DNA of 64,000 bases from Acidobacteriota bacterium (GTDB lineage: Bacteria > Acidobacteriota > Thermoanaerobaculia > Gp7-AA8): contig JAJXWV010000090.1 of the NCBI GenBank assembly GCA_021781455.1, positions 1 to 64,000 on the forward strand. Reading direction: 5' to 3'. A program made the translations under genes and the position numbers. The notes under the pieces were generated by a model that was not told the origin of the DNA, ran no database searches, and was given only the letters and a program-made list of their open reading frames with translations. This document shows, piece by piece, positions 14,896-23,362 of this stretch (its first letter is position 1; every line of letters begins with the position of its first letter).

Positions 14896-16569
14896 TCAGC
14901 TGCCGGCGCGGCGCAGCACGATCTCGCGGGCCTCGTACGTCGGAATCAGCGAGAGCGGATTGCGGCGCAGGAACCCGTCGTCGAAGGCGTCGACCAGAAC
15001 GCGGCCGTCCATGTCGCGACCGACCGGCAGCCCTGCCGCGAACAGCACCGTCGGAACCAGGTCCACGACCTTCGCAGCCGACGGGTTCTCGCGGTGGGCA
15101 GCCACGGCTCCGGTCATCAGGACGAAGCCGTCGTTCGATCCCGCCTCGTCGCTGGCCAGGACCTCTCGAACCAGCGCGTACGGCGCCACCGGCAGCTCCG
15201 GCGCTTGCGGCCCGCACGGCGACACCACGACCAGGAGGTGGTCGGGGAAATCGCGCGCCAGGCCACGGAGCATGGCGTCGAGCTGCTGGACGTAGGCTCG
15301 CAGCACCTCGCCATTCGCCGAAGAACGCGGCGGGAGCGCATTGCGGTAGATGTGCATGGCGCGCTGGGCGGTGGAGAACCCGTCCAGATCGACGACGTCC
15401 AGCTCGTTCGCGTGCAGCACCGCCAGATTGCGGACCACGGCCACCGCATTCTCGTCGATGGCCAGTCCGGCCACGACGCGATCGCGTGCGATGCCCGCAC
15501 CGTTGAATTTCTGTACGACCGGTGGCGGAATGCGTTGCGGGTGCGACGTCGATCGCACGGTGTTGTCGGTGACCACGGTCGTCGCTCCGCTGGTCACGGA
15601 CGGCCAGTTCACGACCGCCGAGCGGAAGGACAGGCGTCCGACGAGTGTCCACAACGGGAGCGCATCGCCCGACGGAAGAGCCGTCGTGATCCGCTGCACC
15701 GGCGGGATCAGGCCCCACGCCCGAAAGCCGATGCCGCCGGGAACGAGCAGGAAACGGTCGGAAGGATCGCTGCTGTTCATCAGCATGCGGTAGGCGTAGT
15801 GGCCGGTCACCCCATGCCGGTATGGCAGTTTCCCGGTCGCCAGCGATGCCCACAGCGACTCCTGGCTCGTGGTGGCGAACGGCTCCATGCGCGCGAAATA
15901 GGCGTGCTCCCGCGCCTGCTCGAAGAAGGGCAGGTTGCCTTCACCGGCAATCGTCACGATCCAGTCGTAGGGCAGGTTGCGCACGGCCACGACCAGCACT
16001 GGCCGTTCACCCGCGACCGTGCCGACGTTGGCCACGACGGCAGTCCGCTTCTCGGTGTGGTAGCTGTCGCGGCGCTGATAGAGGAAGAACGACGAGATCG
16101 CGATCAGCAGCACGCCGTAGGTGAAGATCAGGCGCGACTTGCGACGGTCGGCGTTGCGCTCGAAAAACCAGAGGATCAGCAGGGCGAACGCCGTGGCCGT
16201 GATGAGGTTCGTGGCCTTGCCCAGCAGCCGGACCGCGCCGATGGGAAGGTAGTCGCGGAATGCATAGAGGTGCGTCCAGTAGACCGCCGAGGCGATGAAC
16301 GCGGCCAGGACCACGAAGCCGAATCCGTGCGCCCGGTACTGTCCCTCCGGCGCGGGATTGCCGAGCACCTTCACGCGCAGCAGCCGGAGCAGCCACAGCA
16401 GGGTGCCGACCAGCAGTCCGCAGATCGCGCAGTAGATCAGCGTGACGGAGAGCAGCCGGAGCGGCGTCACGTCGATCTGGGGATTGAGGAAATACAGCAG
16501 GTGCGCGGTGTAGAGGCCGAAGATCGCACCCGCGACGACGCGCTTCAGATAAGCCCAACGGATCGGCAT
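14896..16569 (-). CDS. Membrane-anchored alkaline-phosphatase-superfamily protein with altered metal site
   Basis: A 557-residue protein with about five N-terminal membrane segments (residues 10-175), then a periplasmic domain of the type I phosphodiesterase/nucleotide pyrophosphatase fold. Recognisable pieces are SQESLWASLATGKLPYRHGVTGH and the C-terminal DLVPTVLFAAGLPVGRDMDG. Two places that normally carry metal ligands look substituted: VLVVAVRNLPYDW where the family has an Asp-Gly pair, and LLVVVSPCGP where it has SDHG. It may therefore be a non-catalytic binding protein or use other ligands. It is convergent with the pseudopilin gene, 5 bp apart. Confidence 0.75.
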   Translation of the reverse strand: MPIRWAYLKRVVAGAIFGLYTAHLLYFLNPQIDVTPLRLLSVTLIYCAICGLLVGTLLWLLRLLRVKVLGNPAPEGQYRAHGFGFVVLAAFIASAVYWTHLYAFRDYLPIGAVRLLGKATNLITATAFALLILWFFERNADRRKSRLIFTYGVLLIAISSFFLYQRRDSYHTEKRTAVVANVGTVAGERPVLVVAVRNLPYDWIVTIAGEGNLPFFEQAREHAYFARMEPFATTSQESLWASLATGKLPYRHGVTGHYAYRMLMNSSDPSDRFLLVPGGIGFRAWGLIPPVQRITTALPSGDALPLWTLVGRLSFRSAVVNWPSVTSGATTVVTDNTVRSTSHPQRIPPPVVQKFNGAGIARDRVVAGLAIDENAVAVVRNLAVLHANELDVVDLDGFSTAQRAMHIYRNALPPRSSANGEVLRAYVQQLDAMLRGLARDFPDHLLVVVSPCGPQAPELPVAPYALVREVLASDEAGSNDGFVLMTGAVAAHRENPSAAKVVDLVPTVLFAAGLPVGRDMDGRVLVDAFDDGFLRRNPLSLIPTYEAREIVLRRAGS

Positions 16570-16604
16570 TACGCGGCCGGTAGTGTAGCAACGCGGAGAC
16601 GGCG

Positions 16605-19600
16605 ATGCTGACCGCGGAGAGGCTGCGGGCCTGCCGCGGCGTCGACGGGGTGGCCGCGCTGTTCGGCGAGCTCGGTTATCCGGTGGCTCCGGTGGCCCTG
16701 GCCGCCGAGGAGTGGCGGCGCGCCGGAATCGAGGTGCCGTGGAACGGGGAAGCCGAGTTTTGCCTGCTGTCGCGGATGCGCCGCTTCGACCTTTTTCTGC
16801 TGGCTGCAGACGGGCCGGCCGACGAAGAAGCGCTGCTCAGATTTCTACGCAGTTATCATGATTATAATGTGATCACGAAATCGAGCATCGTTTACATGCG
16901 ATGCAATAACGACTCGATTTCGATTTACGATCTCTCCGGCCAGCGAAGGCTGCGCCGCCTCGACGTGGCCCTGGCAGCGCCCAGTATCCATGCTCTCGAT
17001 CGCCTCAATCTCCTGGCGGCCGGCAGCTCCGCCGACCTCCCGCGCATCTTCGACCTGGCCCTCGACCGGGAGAGCGTCACCCGTCGCTTCTTCGAGCGCT
17101 TCCGCTCTGCCGTTCTGGACCTCTTCCGGGCCCTCTCGTCGCATTCGGAAGAAGAGGCTGAAGCCCTGCACGCCGAGGCGCTGCTCATCCTCTCGCGCCT
17201 GCTCTTCCTCTCGTTCGTGCAGGAGAAAGGGTGGCTCAACGGGGAGCGTCGCTTTCTGGCGGACCGGCTCGAGCAGTGCCTCCGCTCCGGCGGCGAGTTC
17301 TTCTCCGACGTCCTCGTCCCGCTGTTCTTCGGCTGCCTGAACACACCGTCGGTCGAGCGCGACTCCCGCGCACTCGCCCTCGGGCGGATCCCGTATCTCA
17401 ACGGCGGTCTGTTCGAGCCGTCCGCGTTCGAGCGGCGGCATCGGGACCTGCATCTTCCGAACAGCCTCATGCGCCGGGTGATTGTCTCGCTCTTCGAAAA
17501 GTTCGATTTCAGCAGCGACGAGAGCGACGCAGCCGGAACGCATGTCGATCCGGAAATGCTCGGCAAGGTCTTCGAGTCGCTGATGGCATCCGAGGAGCGG
17601 GCGGCGACCGGCAGCTATTACACGCCGCGGACGATCGTCGACGAGCTGACCAGGCGATCGATTGCGGAGTGGCTGGCCTGCGGAAACGAGGTTCTGCGGG
17701 AGGCGCTGGCGTCGGGGTCACCGCGCTGCGACGCGGAGACGGCACGAGCCCTCCTGGCGCGGCTCGAGTCGCTGGCCGTGCTCGATCCTGCCTGCGGCTC
17801 GGGGGCCTTTCTCCTCTCCTCGCTCGTGACGATCGAAAAACTGACGCGAACGCTCTCGGAGATCGCTGGAATGGAGGTCGACGCGAACCTCCGGCAGTCC
17901 GTCGTCGAGCGCTCGCTGTTCGGAGTCGATCTCAAGCCGGAGGCAGTGCGGCTCTGCGAGCTGCGGCTCTGGCTGGCCATCGTCTCTCCATGCGGCCTTC
18001 CGGTGGAGGAGGTGCCACCGCTGCCCAACCTCGACCGCAACATCATGCAGGGCAGCTCGCTCTTCAGCCCGACCGATTTCCTCGGCGACGGCCGCGGCGA
18101 AATTTATCGGCAGTGGCGTTACGCGGTCCTGGCGCAGGGAGACCTGGTGGCGCGCTATCGCCGTTCGTCGCGATGGGAGCGACCGGCACTGGCGCGCCTG
18201 ATCCGGGACAACGACCGAAGGCTGGCGGCGGACCTGCTGGCCGGGGCGGTGGATCTGGACGAGCGCGAGCTGCAGCGGTTGTCCACTCCGGAGCGCGACC
18301 TGTTCGGCCGGGCGCGGCCGCTGGACCGCGAGCGCTGCATGGAGCTGCAGCAGCGGATCGCCGGGTACAACCGGTCGCTGCAGCGCATCGAGGAGGGGAC
18401 GCTCGACTTCTTCTCCTTCGACGTTCACTTCGCGCAGGTGATCGCGCGGGGCGGCTTCGACGTGATCGCCGGCAACCCGCCGTGGGTGCGCAATGGGCGC
18501 ATCGAGGCCGGGACCAGGCGGATGCTCAGCGATCGCTATTCGCTCTTCAGCGACAGCGAAGGCGCAGGGTTCCATCAACCCGATCTTTCGGTGGCGTTCT
18601 TCGAGCGCGCGCTCTCGCTGGCTTCCACCGGGGGTGTCGTGACGCTGCTCATGCCCGCCAAGATCGCGAATGCCGGTTACGCCTCGGCCTTGCGCCGTGC
18701 CCTCGGTCGGATGAGCATCGCCGCGATCCATGACTGGAGCTGTACGCCCAGGAAACATTTCGAGGCTGACACCTTTCCGCTCGGCCTGACCGTGGTCAAC
18801 CGTCCGCCGAAGGGAGGCTCGCGAGTCACGATCGCTGCCGATGAGCGCGAGTACACCGTCGACCAGCGCGACCTCGTCGCCGGCGCGGCGGGATCGGAGT
18901 GGCTGCTCGTCCCGCCGGAAATCGCTGCGATCGTGCAGAGGCTCCGGCGCGACCACACGCCGCTGGTGGAAACGCTCGGCAGGAAGCCGCTGATGGGCGT
19001 GAAGACGGGCGGCAACCGCTCGTTTTTTCTCGACGAAATCCGGATCGGACGGCGCGCAGCGGTCGAGAATGGTGTGGCGATCCCGCTCGGCGCGATCTGC
19101 CGCTGCGTCCGCGGTCGCGATCTGAAGCGCTGGTCCGCGGAGGCGTCGGTGTGGATGCTGTGGCCGCCGCCCGACGCCTGGCGCAAGCCGCCGCGATGGA
19201 TGCAGCACTTTGCCGACTCGCGTGGCGTCGAGGCCGCGTCGCTCCGCCTCTCCTTCGTCCGCCCCGAACACGTGGGGATCAAGGTGGCGTGGAAGGACGT
19301 CTCGCGCGGAATGTGCGCGGCCGTTCTGCCGGAGTCGGTCGAGCACCAGGGCCGGTCCTTTCCGCTCGTCCCGAATCAGACGCTCTATTCGATTGACGCG
19401 GTCTCGATCGACGAGGCGCATGTCATCTGTGCGCTGCTCAACTCCGCGATCGCGGACGCGCTCCTGCTCTCGACGGCGGAGCGGGCCAAGGACGCGCATT
19501 TCCGATTCTTCGGCCGGACCGTCGGCCGCATGCCGCTGCCTCACGTCGGCCCGGAGGTGGCGCAGTGGCCGGCGCTGCTGCGCGTCGCGCGGCAGGCCCG

Positions 19601-19724
19601 GCGTGGGGCGGCACCGGGACCCGAGCTCGATCGCCTCGCGGCATCGCTGTACGGCGTGAGCGACGCCGAGCTGGAGATCCTTCGCGGATTCGTGGCCCGG
19701 CGCCTCGGACGCGATGCTGGCTGA
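16605..19724 (+). CDS. N6-adenine DNA methyltransferase (Eco57I/PglX/DrmMI-like)
   Basis: A 1039-residue methyltransferase of the gamma class. An N-terminal helical region (residues 1-330) with the LFLSFVQEKGWL segment is typical of type IIG/PglX proteins. Next come SYYTPRTIVDEL, the AdoMet motif DPACGSGAF (394-402), the catalytic NPPW (624-627), and a C-terminal half that should hold the target-recognition domain (MPLPHVG near the end). I see no PD-(D/E)XK nuclease motif, so it would modify but not cut by itself. It overlaps the SNF2 helicase gene by 11 bp. Bases 16845-16925 are clearly AT-richer than their surroundings, suggesting acquired DNA. BREX PglX and DISARM DrmMI are the nearest named relatives I can suggest. 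Confidence 0.88.
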   Translation: MLTAERLRACRGVDGVAALFGELGYPVAPVALAAEEWRRAGIEVPWNGEAEFCLLSRMRRFDLFLLAADGPADEEALLRFLRSYHDYNVITKSSIVYMRCNNDSISIYDLSGQRRLRRLDVALAAPSIHALDRLNLLAAGSSADLPRIFDLALDRESVTRRFFERFRSAVLDLFRALSSHSEEEAEALHAEALLILSRLLFLSFVQEKGWLNGERRFLADRLEQCLRSGGEFFSDVLVPLFFGCLNTPSVERDSRALALGRIPYLNGGLFEPSAFERRHRDLHLPNSLMRRVIVSLFEKFDFSSDESDAAGTHVDPEMLGKVFESLMASEERAATGSYYTPRTIVDELTRRSIAEWLACGNEVLREALASGSPRCDAETARALLARLESLAVLDPACGSGAFLLSSLVTIEKLTRTLSEIAGMEVDANLRQSVVERSLFGVDLKPEAVRLCELRLWLAIVSPCGLPVEEVPPLPNLDRNIMQGSSLFSPTDFLGDGRGEIYRQWRYAVLAQGDLVARYRRSSRWERPALARLIRDNDRRLAADLLAGAVDLDERELQRLSTPERDLFGRARPLDRERCMELQQRIAGYNRSLQRIEEGTLDFFSFDVHFAQVIARGGFDVIAGNPPWVRNGRIEAGTRRMLSDRYSLFSDSEGAGFHQPDLSVAFFERALSLASTGGVVTLLMPAKIANAGYASALRRALGRMSIAAIHDWSCTPRKHFEADTFPLGLTVVNRPPKGGSRVTIAADEREYTVDQRDLVAGAAGSEWLLVPPEIAAIVQRLRRDHTPLVETLGRKPLMGVKTGGNRSFFLDEIRIGRRAAVENGVAIPLGAICRCVRGRDLKRWSAEASVWMLWPPPDAWRKPPRWMQHFADSRGVEAASLRLSFVRPEHVGIKVAWKDVSRGMCAAVLPESVEHQGRSFPLVPNQTLYSIDAVSIDEAHVICALLNSAIADALLLSTAERAKDAHFRFFGRTVGRMPLPHVGPEVAQWPALLRVARQARRGAAPGPELDRLAASLYGVSDAELEILRGFVARRLGRDAG

Positions 19725-21411
19725 TCATCAGCGCTCCGCGGTCAGGCGCGCGATGGCCGTGCTCGCCGCGCGCGGCGGAGTGCTGCTGGCCGATGAGCCG
19801 GGACTCGGGAAATCGTTCGTCGCAGCGGCAATCGCTGCCGAGTGGCAGCGCCGCGGCGCGGCGATCGACCTGGTCGTCCCGGCCGGTCTGGTCGCGCAGT
19901 GGTGCGAAACGCTGCGGGACTTCGGAGTCAGCGCCGCGGTGGTCACGCATGACGGCATCATCACGGCGCCGTTCGTGGCCCAACCCGCAGTGCAGCGCCT
20001 GGTGATCGTCGACGAGGCGCACGAGTTCCGGAATCCGCAGACGCAGCGCTACGCGGCCCTGGCGCGGCGCACCGTAGCGGCACGCGTCCTTCTCGTCACG
20101 GCAACGCCGGTGTGCAATTCGGCGCGTGATCTCGAGGCGCTGATCGCCTTGATGGCTGCGGACGACCTCGTCGCCGATGCCGGAGTGCCCTCGATCGACG
20201 CGGCATTCGCGCGGCACGACCTGGCTTCGATCCAGATCGTCGTCGAGAGCCTGGTGATCCGGCGCGACCGGCACGTGGTCCCGCCGGAGCTGCAGTTCGG
20301 CGAGCTCGAGCGTACGGTTCTGCGCCATCCCGTCCCGCCCGTCGGCGATCTCATCGACGCGCTGCAGTTTCCGCTCGTCGGCTCGGCGCCGCTGTTGCGC
20401 AGGTTCCTGCGGCGGCGGGTCGAGTCGAGTGCAGCGGCCCTTCTGGAGTCGATCCGCCGTCATTGCCGCTTCTACGAACGCGCGCTGGAGAGCCTGCGCG
20501 GAGGACGCGTGCTCACCAAACGCGACTACCGGCGCGCCTTTGCGCACGAGGAGGACCGCGACGCGTTCCAGCAGATATTGTTCTGGGACGTCTGGCTTCC
20601 TGAATCGAGCGAACGGGTCACGGCTGTCGATATCGAGGAGGAGGTGAGGCGGCTCGACCGTCTGCGGAGCGCCACCCAGAGTGCTCCGCCGGTGAAGCAG
20701 TCGATGCTGCGCGACCTTGTTCTCGCAGCCGCCGATCCGATGCTGATCTTCACCGGATCGGCAGCCACGGCCCACGCCCTCTTCGACTTCCTGCGCCGAG
20801 TCTGCCGCTGCGGCCTGGCGACCGCTCGCGTCGGCCGCGAGGCCATCGATGCCTTTCGTGCCGGAGCCGTCGACGCGCTCATTGCCACCGACCTCGCCAG
20901 CGAAGGGCTGAACCTTCAGCGCGCCGGGCTCGTCATCCATTACGACATCCCATGGAATCCCGTGAAGCTCGATCAGAGGAACGGCCGGGCGCACAGGATT
21001 GGACAGAAGCGGCCGTCGGTCAGGGCGGTCTATTTCCTCCCGGCGGATGACGACACGAGCGTCGTGGCCACCGTGTCGGCGAAGAATCGGATTCGGCGGC
21101 GGTTGCTGCCGAAGGAGGGTCACGAGGTCACGGGGTCACGAGGCCGGGAGGCGGGCCGACCTGGAGACATCGAAACCTCGCAACCTCGAAACCTGCCGAT
21201 GAATCGGACACTGCGGCCTCGACTTGCTTCCGATGCAGCGGCCATCGGTTTCCTCGCCGCGGTCGAAAAGCTCGGGGTGGATGCGCCGGAGTGGCTGGAG
21301 CGGCGTCACAAGGCGGGCCTGGAACAGCTGCTGGCCTCGATGAGCGACGAATTTGTCGACGTCCGCCGACTGGACGATCTGTTCGCCATCATCGAGGCGG
21401 AGAGGCGATAA
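19714..21411 (+). CDS. SNF2-family DNA helicase/translocase partner of the methyltransferase
   Basis: A 565-residue superfamily 2 ATPase: Walker A PGLGKS (29-34), DEAH at 100-103, TATP at 129-132 and the SNF2-specific motif VI QRNGRAHRIGQ (421-431). The ATG lies inside the 3-prime end of the methyltransferase gene, so the pair is co-translated. It is short for the family and has no visible nuclease or DNA-binding accessory domain. Residues about 469-495 are encoded by an octamer hairpin repeat (21118-21198), after which about 71 residues follow to the stop. An ATG at 21199 could make that tail a separate small protein. The nearest system I know with this pair is class 1 DISARM (DrmMI plus DrmD), but drmA/B/C are absent. 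Confidence 0.88.
   Translation: MLADHQRSAVRRAMAVLAARGGVLLADEPGLGKSFVAAAIAAEWQRRGAAIDLVVPAGLVAQWCETLRDFGVSAAVVTHDGIITAPFVAQPAVQRLVIVDEAHEFRNPQTQRYAALARRTVAARVLLVTATPVCNSARDLEALIALMAADDLVADAGVPSIDAAFARHDLASIQIVVESLVIRRDRHVVPPELQFGELERTVLRHPVPPVGDLIDALQFPLVGSAPLLRRFLRRRVESSAAALLESIRRHCRFYERALESLRGGRVLTKRDYRRAFAHEEDRDAFQQILFWDVWLPESSERVTAVDIEEEVRRLDRLRSATQSAPPVKQSMLRDLVLAAADPMLIFTGSAATAHALFDFLRRVCRCGLATARVGREAIDAFRAGAVDALIATDLASEGLNLQRAGLVIHYDIPWNPVKLDQRNGRAHRIGQKRPSVRAVYFLPADDDTSVVATVSAKNRIRRRLLPKEGHEVTGSRGREAGRPGDIETSQPRNLPMNRTLRPRLASDAAAIGFLAAVEKLGVDAPEWLERRHKAGLEQLLASMSDEFVDVRRLDDLFAIIEAERR
21118..21198. repeat. Octamer inverted array inside the SNF2 helicase gene
   Basis: Left arm of 8-bp units (GGTCACGA and variants) at 21118-21157; right arm (ACCTCGCA-type units) at 21167-21198, complementary to the left. 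The element spans 81 bp, a multiple of three, and contains no in-frame stop, so it is translated as part of the helicase. The rplK-rplA spacer carries the same octamer. Confidence 0.9.
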
Positions 21412-21419
21412 TCGACGCC

Positions 21420-22826
21420 GTGGACCTGCTGGTCGTCGATGACGAGTCATCGCTGCGCGATTTCCTTTCCATCGTTTTCGAGGAGGAGGGATGGCACGTC
21501 GAGGCGGCCGCCTCCCTGGCCGACGCCCGGGCGGCGGTGCAGAAGCACGAGCCCGACATGGTGCTGTGCGATCTGATGCTGCCCGACGGATCGGGCATCG
21601 ACCTGCTCAAGGAGATCAAGGCTCAGAACGCCTCCATGGCGTTCATCATGATCACGGCGCATACCTCCACCCAATCCGCGGTGGAAGCGCTGAAAGCCGG
21701 CGCGCTCGACTACATCGCCAAGCCCTTCGACATCGAAGAACTGAAGATCATCGTCCGCAAGGCCGTGGAGCGGAAGGAGCTCGAGGACGAGAACCTGCAC
21801 CTCCGCACCGCTCTCGAGGAGCGCTTCACCTTCGCGAACATCCTCGGCAAGAGCGCGAAGATGCAGGAGATCTTCACGATCATCCAGCGCATTGCCAGGA
21901 CCAACTCCACGGTCCTGATCTCCGGCGAATCGGGCACGGGCAAGGAGTTGATCGCCAGGGCCATTCATTACAACTCCGGGCGCCGCGGCAAGTTCGTTTC
22001 CATCAATTGCGGTGCCCTGCCGGAGACGCTGCTCGAGTCGGAGCTGTTCGGTCACGAACGCGGCGCCTTCACCGGCGCGATTCGCGAGAAGAAGGGCCTT
22101 TTCACCGAGGCCGACCGCGGCACGATCTTCCTCGACGAGATCGGCGAGACCTCCACGGCCATGCAGATCAAGCTGCTGCGCGTCCTGCAGGACCGGGTGG
22201 TGCGGCGGGTGGGCTCCAACGTGGAGACGCCGGTGGAGGTCCGGGTCATCGCCGCTACCAACCGCGACCTCGCCGACTCGATCCAGAAGGGAACGTTCCG
22301 CGAGGACCTGTTCTACCGGATCAACGTCATCCCCATCGCCCTGCCGCCCCTGCGCCAGCGCCGCGAGGACATTCCCCTGCTGGTCGACAGCTTCATCGAC
22401 AAGTTCTGCACGACGCTCGGCATCGCCAGGAAGCGGATCTCGGCCGATGCCATGCGCCTGATCGAGAAGTACCACTGGCCGGGAAACGTCCGCGAGCTGG
22501 AGAACGTCATCGAGCGAATGATCGCCCTGGAGACCTCCGAGGTTCTGACCACGAAATCGCTTCCCGAGCAGATCCTCCTGGGCGGCACCATCCCCGACGC
22601 GACCTTCGACCTTCCTTCCGAGGGGATGTCTCTGGAGCAGCACCTGGAATCGATCGCCAAGATTTTCATGCTCAAGGCGCTGGAGCGGACGGGCGGTGTG
22701 CAGACGCAGGCCGCGGAGCTGCTGCAGATGTCGTTTCGCTCGTTCCGCTACTACGCGAAGAAATACGAGCTCATCCCCCGCGACAGCCGGCAGGAGGACG
22801 TCGTTGAGATCGATACGGAGAAATGA
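21420..22826 (+). CDS. Sigma-54-dependent response regulator (NtrC/PilR type)
   Basis: A 468-residue transcription activator from GTG 21420. The receiver domain (residues 1-120) has acidic pocket DDE and phospho-acceptor Asp in LCDLMLPDGS. The AAA+ domain has Walker A GESGTGKE, the sigma-54-contacting GAFTGA loop, Walker B FLDEIGE and the R-finger region. The C-terminal helix-turn-helix is Fis-like (GGVQTQAAELLQMSFRSFRYYAKK), closest to PilR regulators. No histidine kinase is adjacent; the position usually occupied by one holds the methylase/helicase module, so the cognate kinase may have been displaced. The gene starts 9 bp after the helicase stop. Confidence 0.93.
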   Translation: MDLLVVDDESSLRDFLSIVFEEEGWHVEAAASLADARAAVQKHEPDMVLCDLMLPDGSGIDLLKEIKAQNASMAFIMITAHTSTQSAVEALKAGALDYIAKPFDIEELKIIVRKAVERKELEDENLHLRTALEERFTFANILGKSAKMQEIFTIIQRIARTNSTVLISGESGTGKELIARAIHYNSGRRGKFVSINCGALPETLLESELFGHERGAFTGAIREKKGLFTEADRGTIFLDEIGETSTAMQIKLLRVLQDRVVRRVGSNVETPVEVRVIAATNRDLADSIQKGTFREDLFYRINVIPIALPPLRQRREDIPLLVDSFIDKFCTTLGIARKRISADAMRLIEKYHWPGNVRELENVIERMIALETSEVLTTKSLPEQILLGGTIPDATFDLPSEGMSLEQHLESIAKIFMLKALERTGGVQTQAAELLQMSFRSFRYYAKKYELIPRDSRQEDVVEIDTEK

Positions 22827-22845
22827 TGACCGCGGCCTCAGGTGT

Positions 22846-23322
22846 GTGTTGATTGCCCTGATCGCGGTGGCGTTCCTCGGCGCCTGCGATCGTCCTATGG
22901 TACCGACGCCGCCCGTGTCGCCTCCATCCGCCACCGGTCCGCGCGTCGTATTTCCCGACGGCTTCGGCGTTCACGTCGAGATCGCTGCCGATGACGCGAC
23001 CCGCGAGCAGGGACTGATGTACCGCGACCAGCTGCTGCCCGACAAGGGCATGATCTTCATCTTTTCGATCAGTGGCGTCTATCCGTTCTGGATGAAGAAC
23101 ACGCTGATCCCCCTGGACATGATCTGGATCGACGACTCCAGGCACGTTGTGCACATCGAGGCCAATGTGCAGCCCTGTAAGGCCGACCCCTGCCCGAGCT
23201 ATCCGCCGGGCGCGAGCGCTCGGTACGTGCTGGAGGTCGCGGCGGGCGTCGCCGCGCAGCACCATCTCGCGACCGGCTCCCTGCTCACTTTCGTGGGCCT
23301 CGATCACGTCGTAGTCCGCTGA
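22846..23322 (+). CDS. DUF192 lipoprotein
   Basis: A 158-residue DUF192 protein. The hydrophobic start VLIALIAVAFLGAC contains a lipobox (L-G-A-C), implying export and lipid anchoring. The DUF192 core is clear: TREQGLMYRDQL, GMIFIF, FWMKNTLIPLDMIWID, and YVLEVAAGVA. The family function is not established. The start is GTG 22846 (or TTG 22849); the ATGs around 22823 are in another frame. It follows the response regulator by 19 bp and is probably co-transcribed. Confidence 0.87.
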   Translation: MLIALIAVAFLGACDRPMVPTPPVSPPSATGPRVVFPDGFGVHVEIAADDATREQGLMYRDQLLPDKGMIFIFSISGVYPFWMKNTLIPLDMIWIDDSRHVVHIEANVQPCKADPCPSYPPGASARYVLEVAAGVAAQHHLATGSLLTFVGLDHVVVR

Positions 23323-23362
23323 ATTTTTTCGGAGGAGGCCGGCGTTCTCGACTGAGCGCGCC

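Noticed and set aside
16605-21411. Full DISARM or BREX system
   Set aside because: Only methylase and SNF2-like proteins are present; no DrmA, DrmB, DrmC, BrxL, PglZ or BrxC gene is seen on either side.
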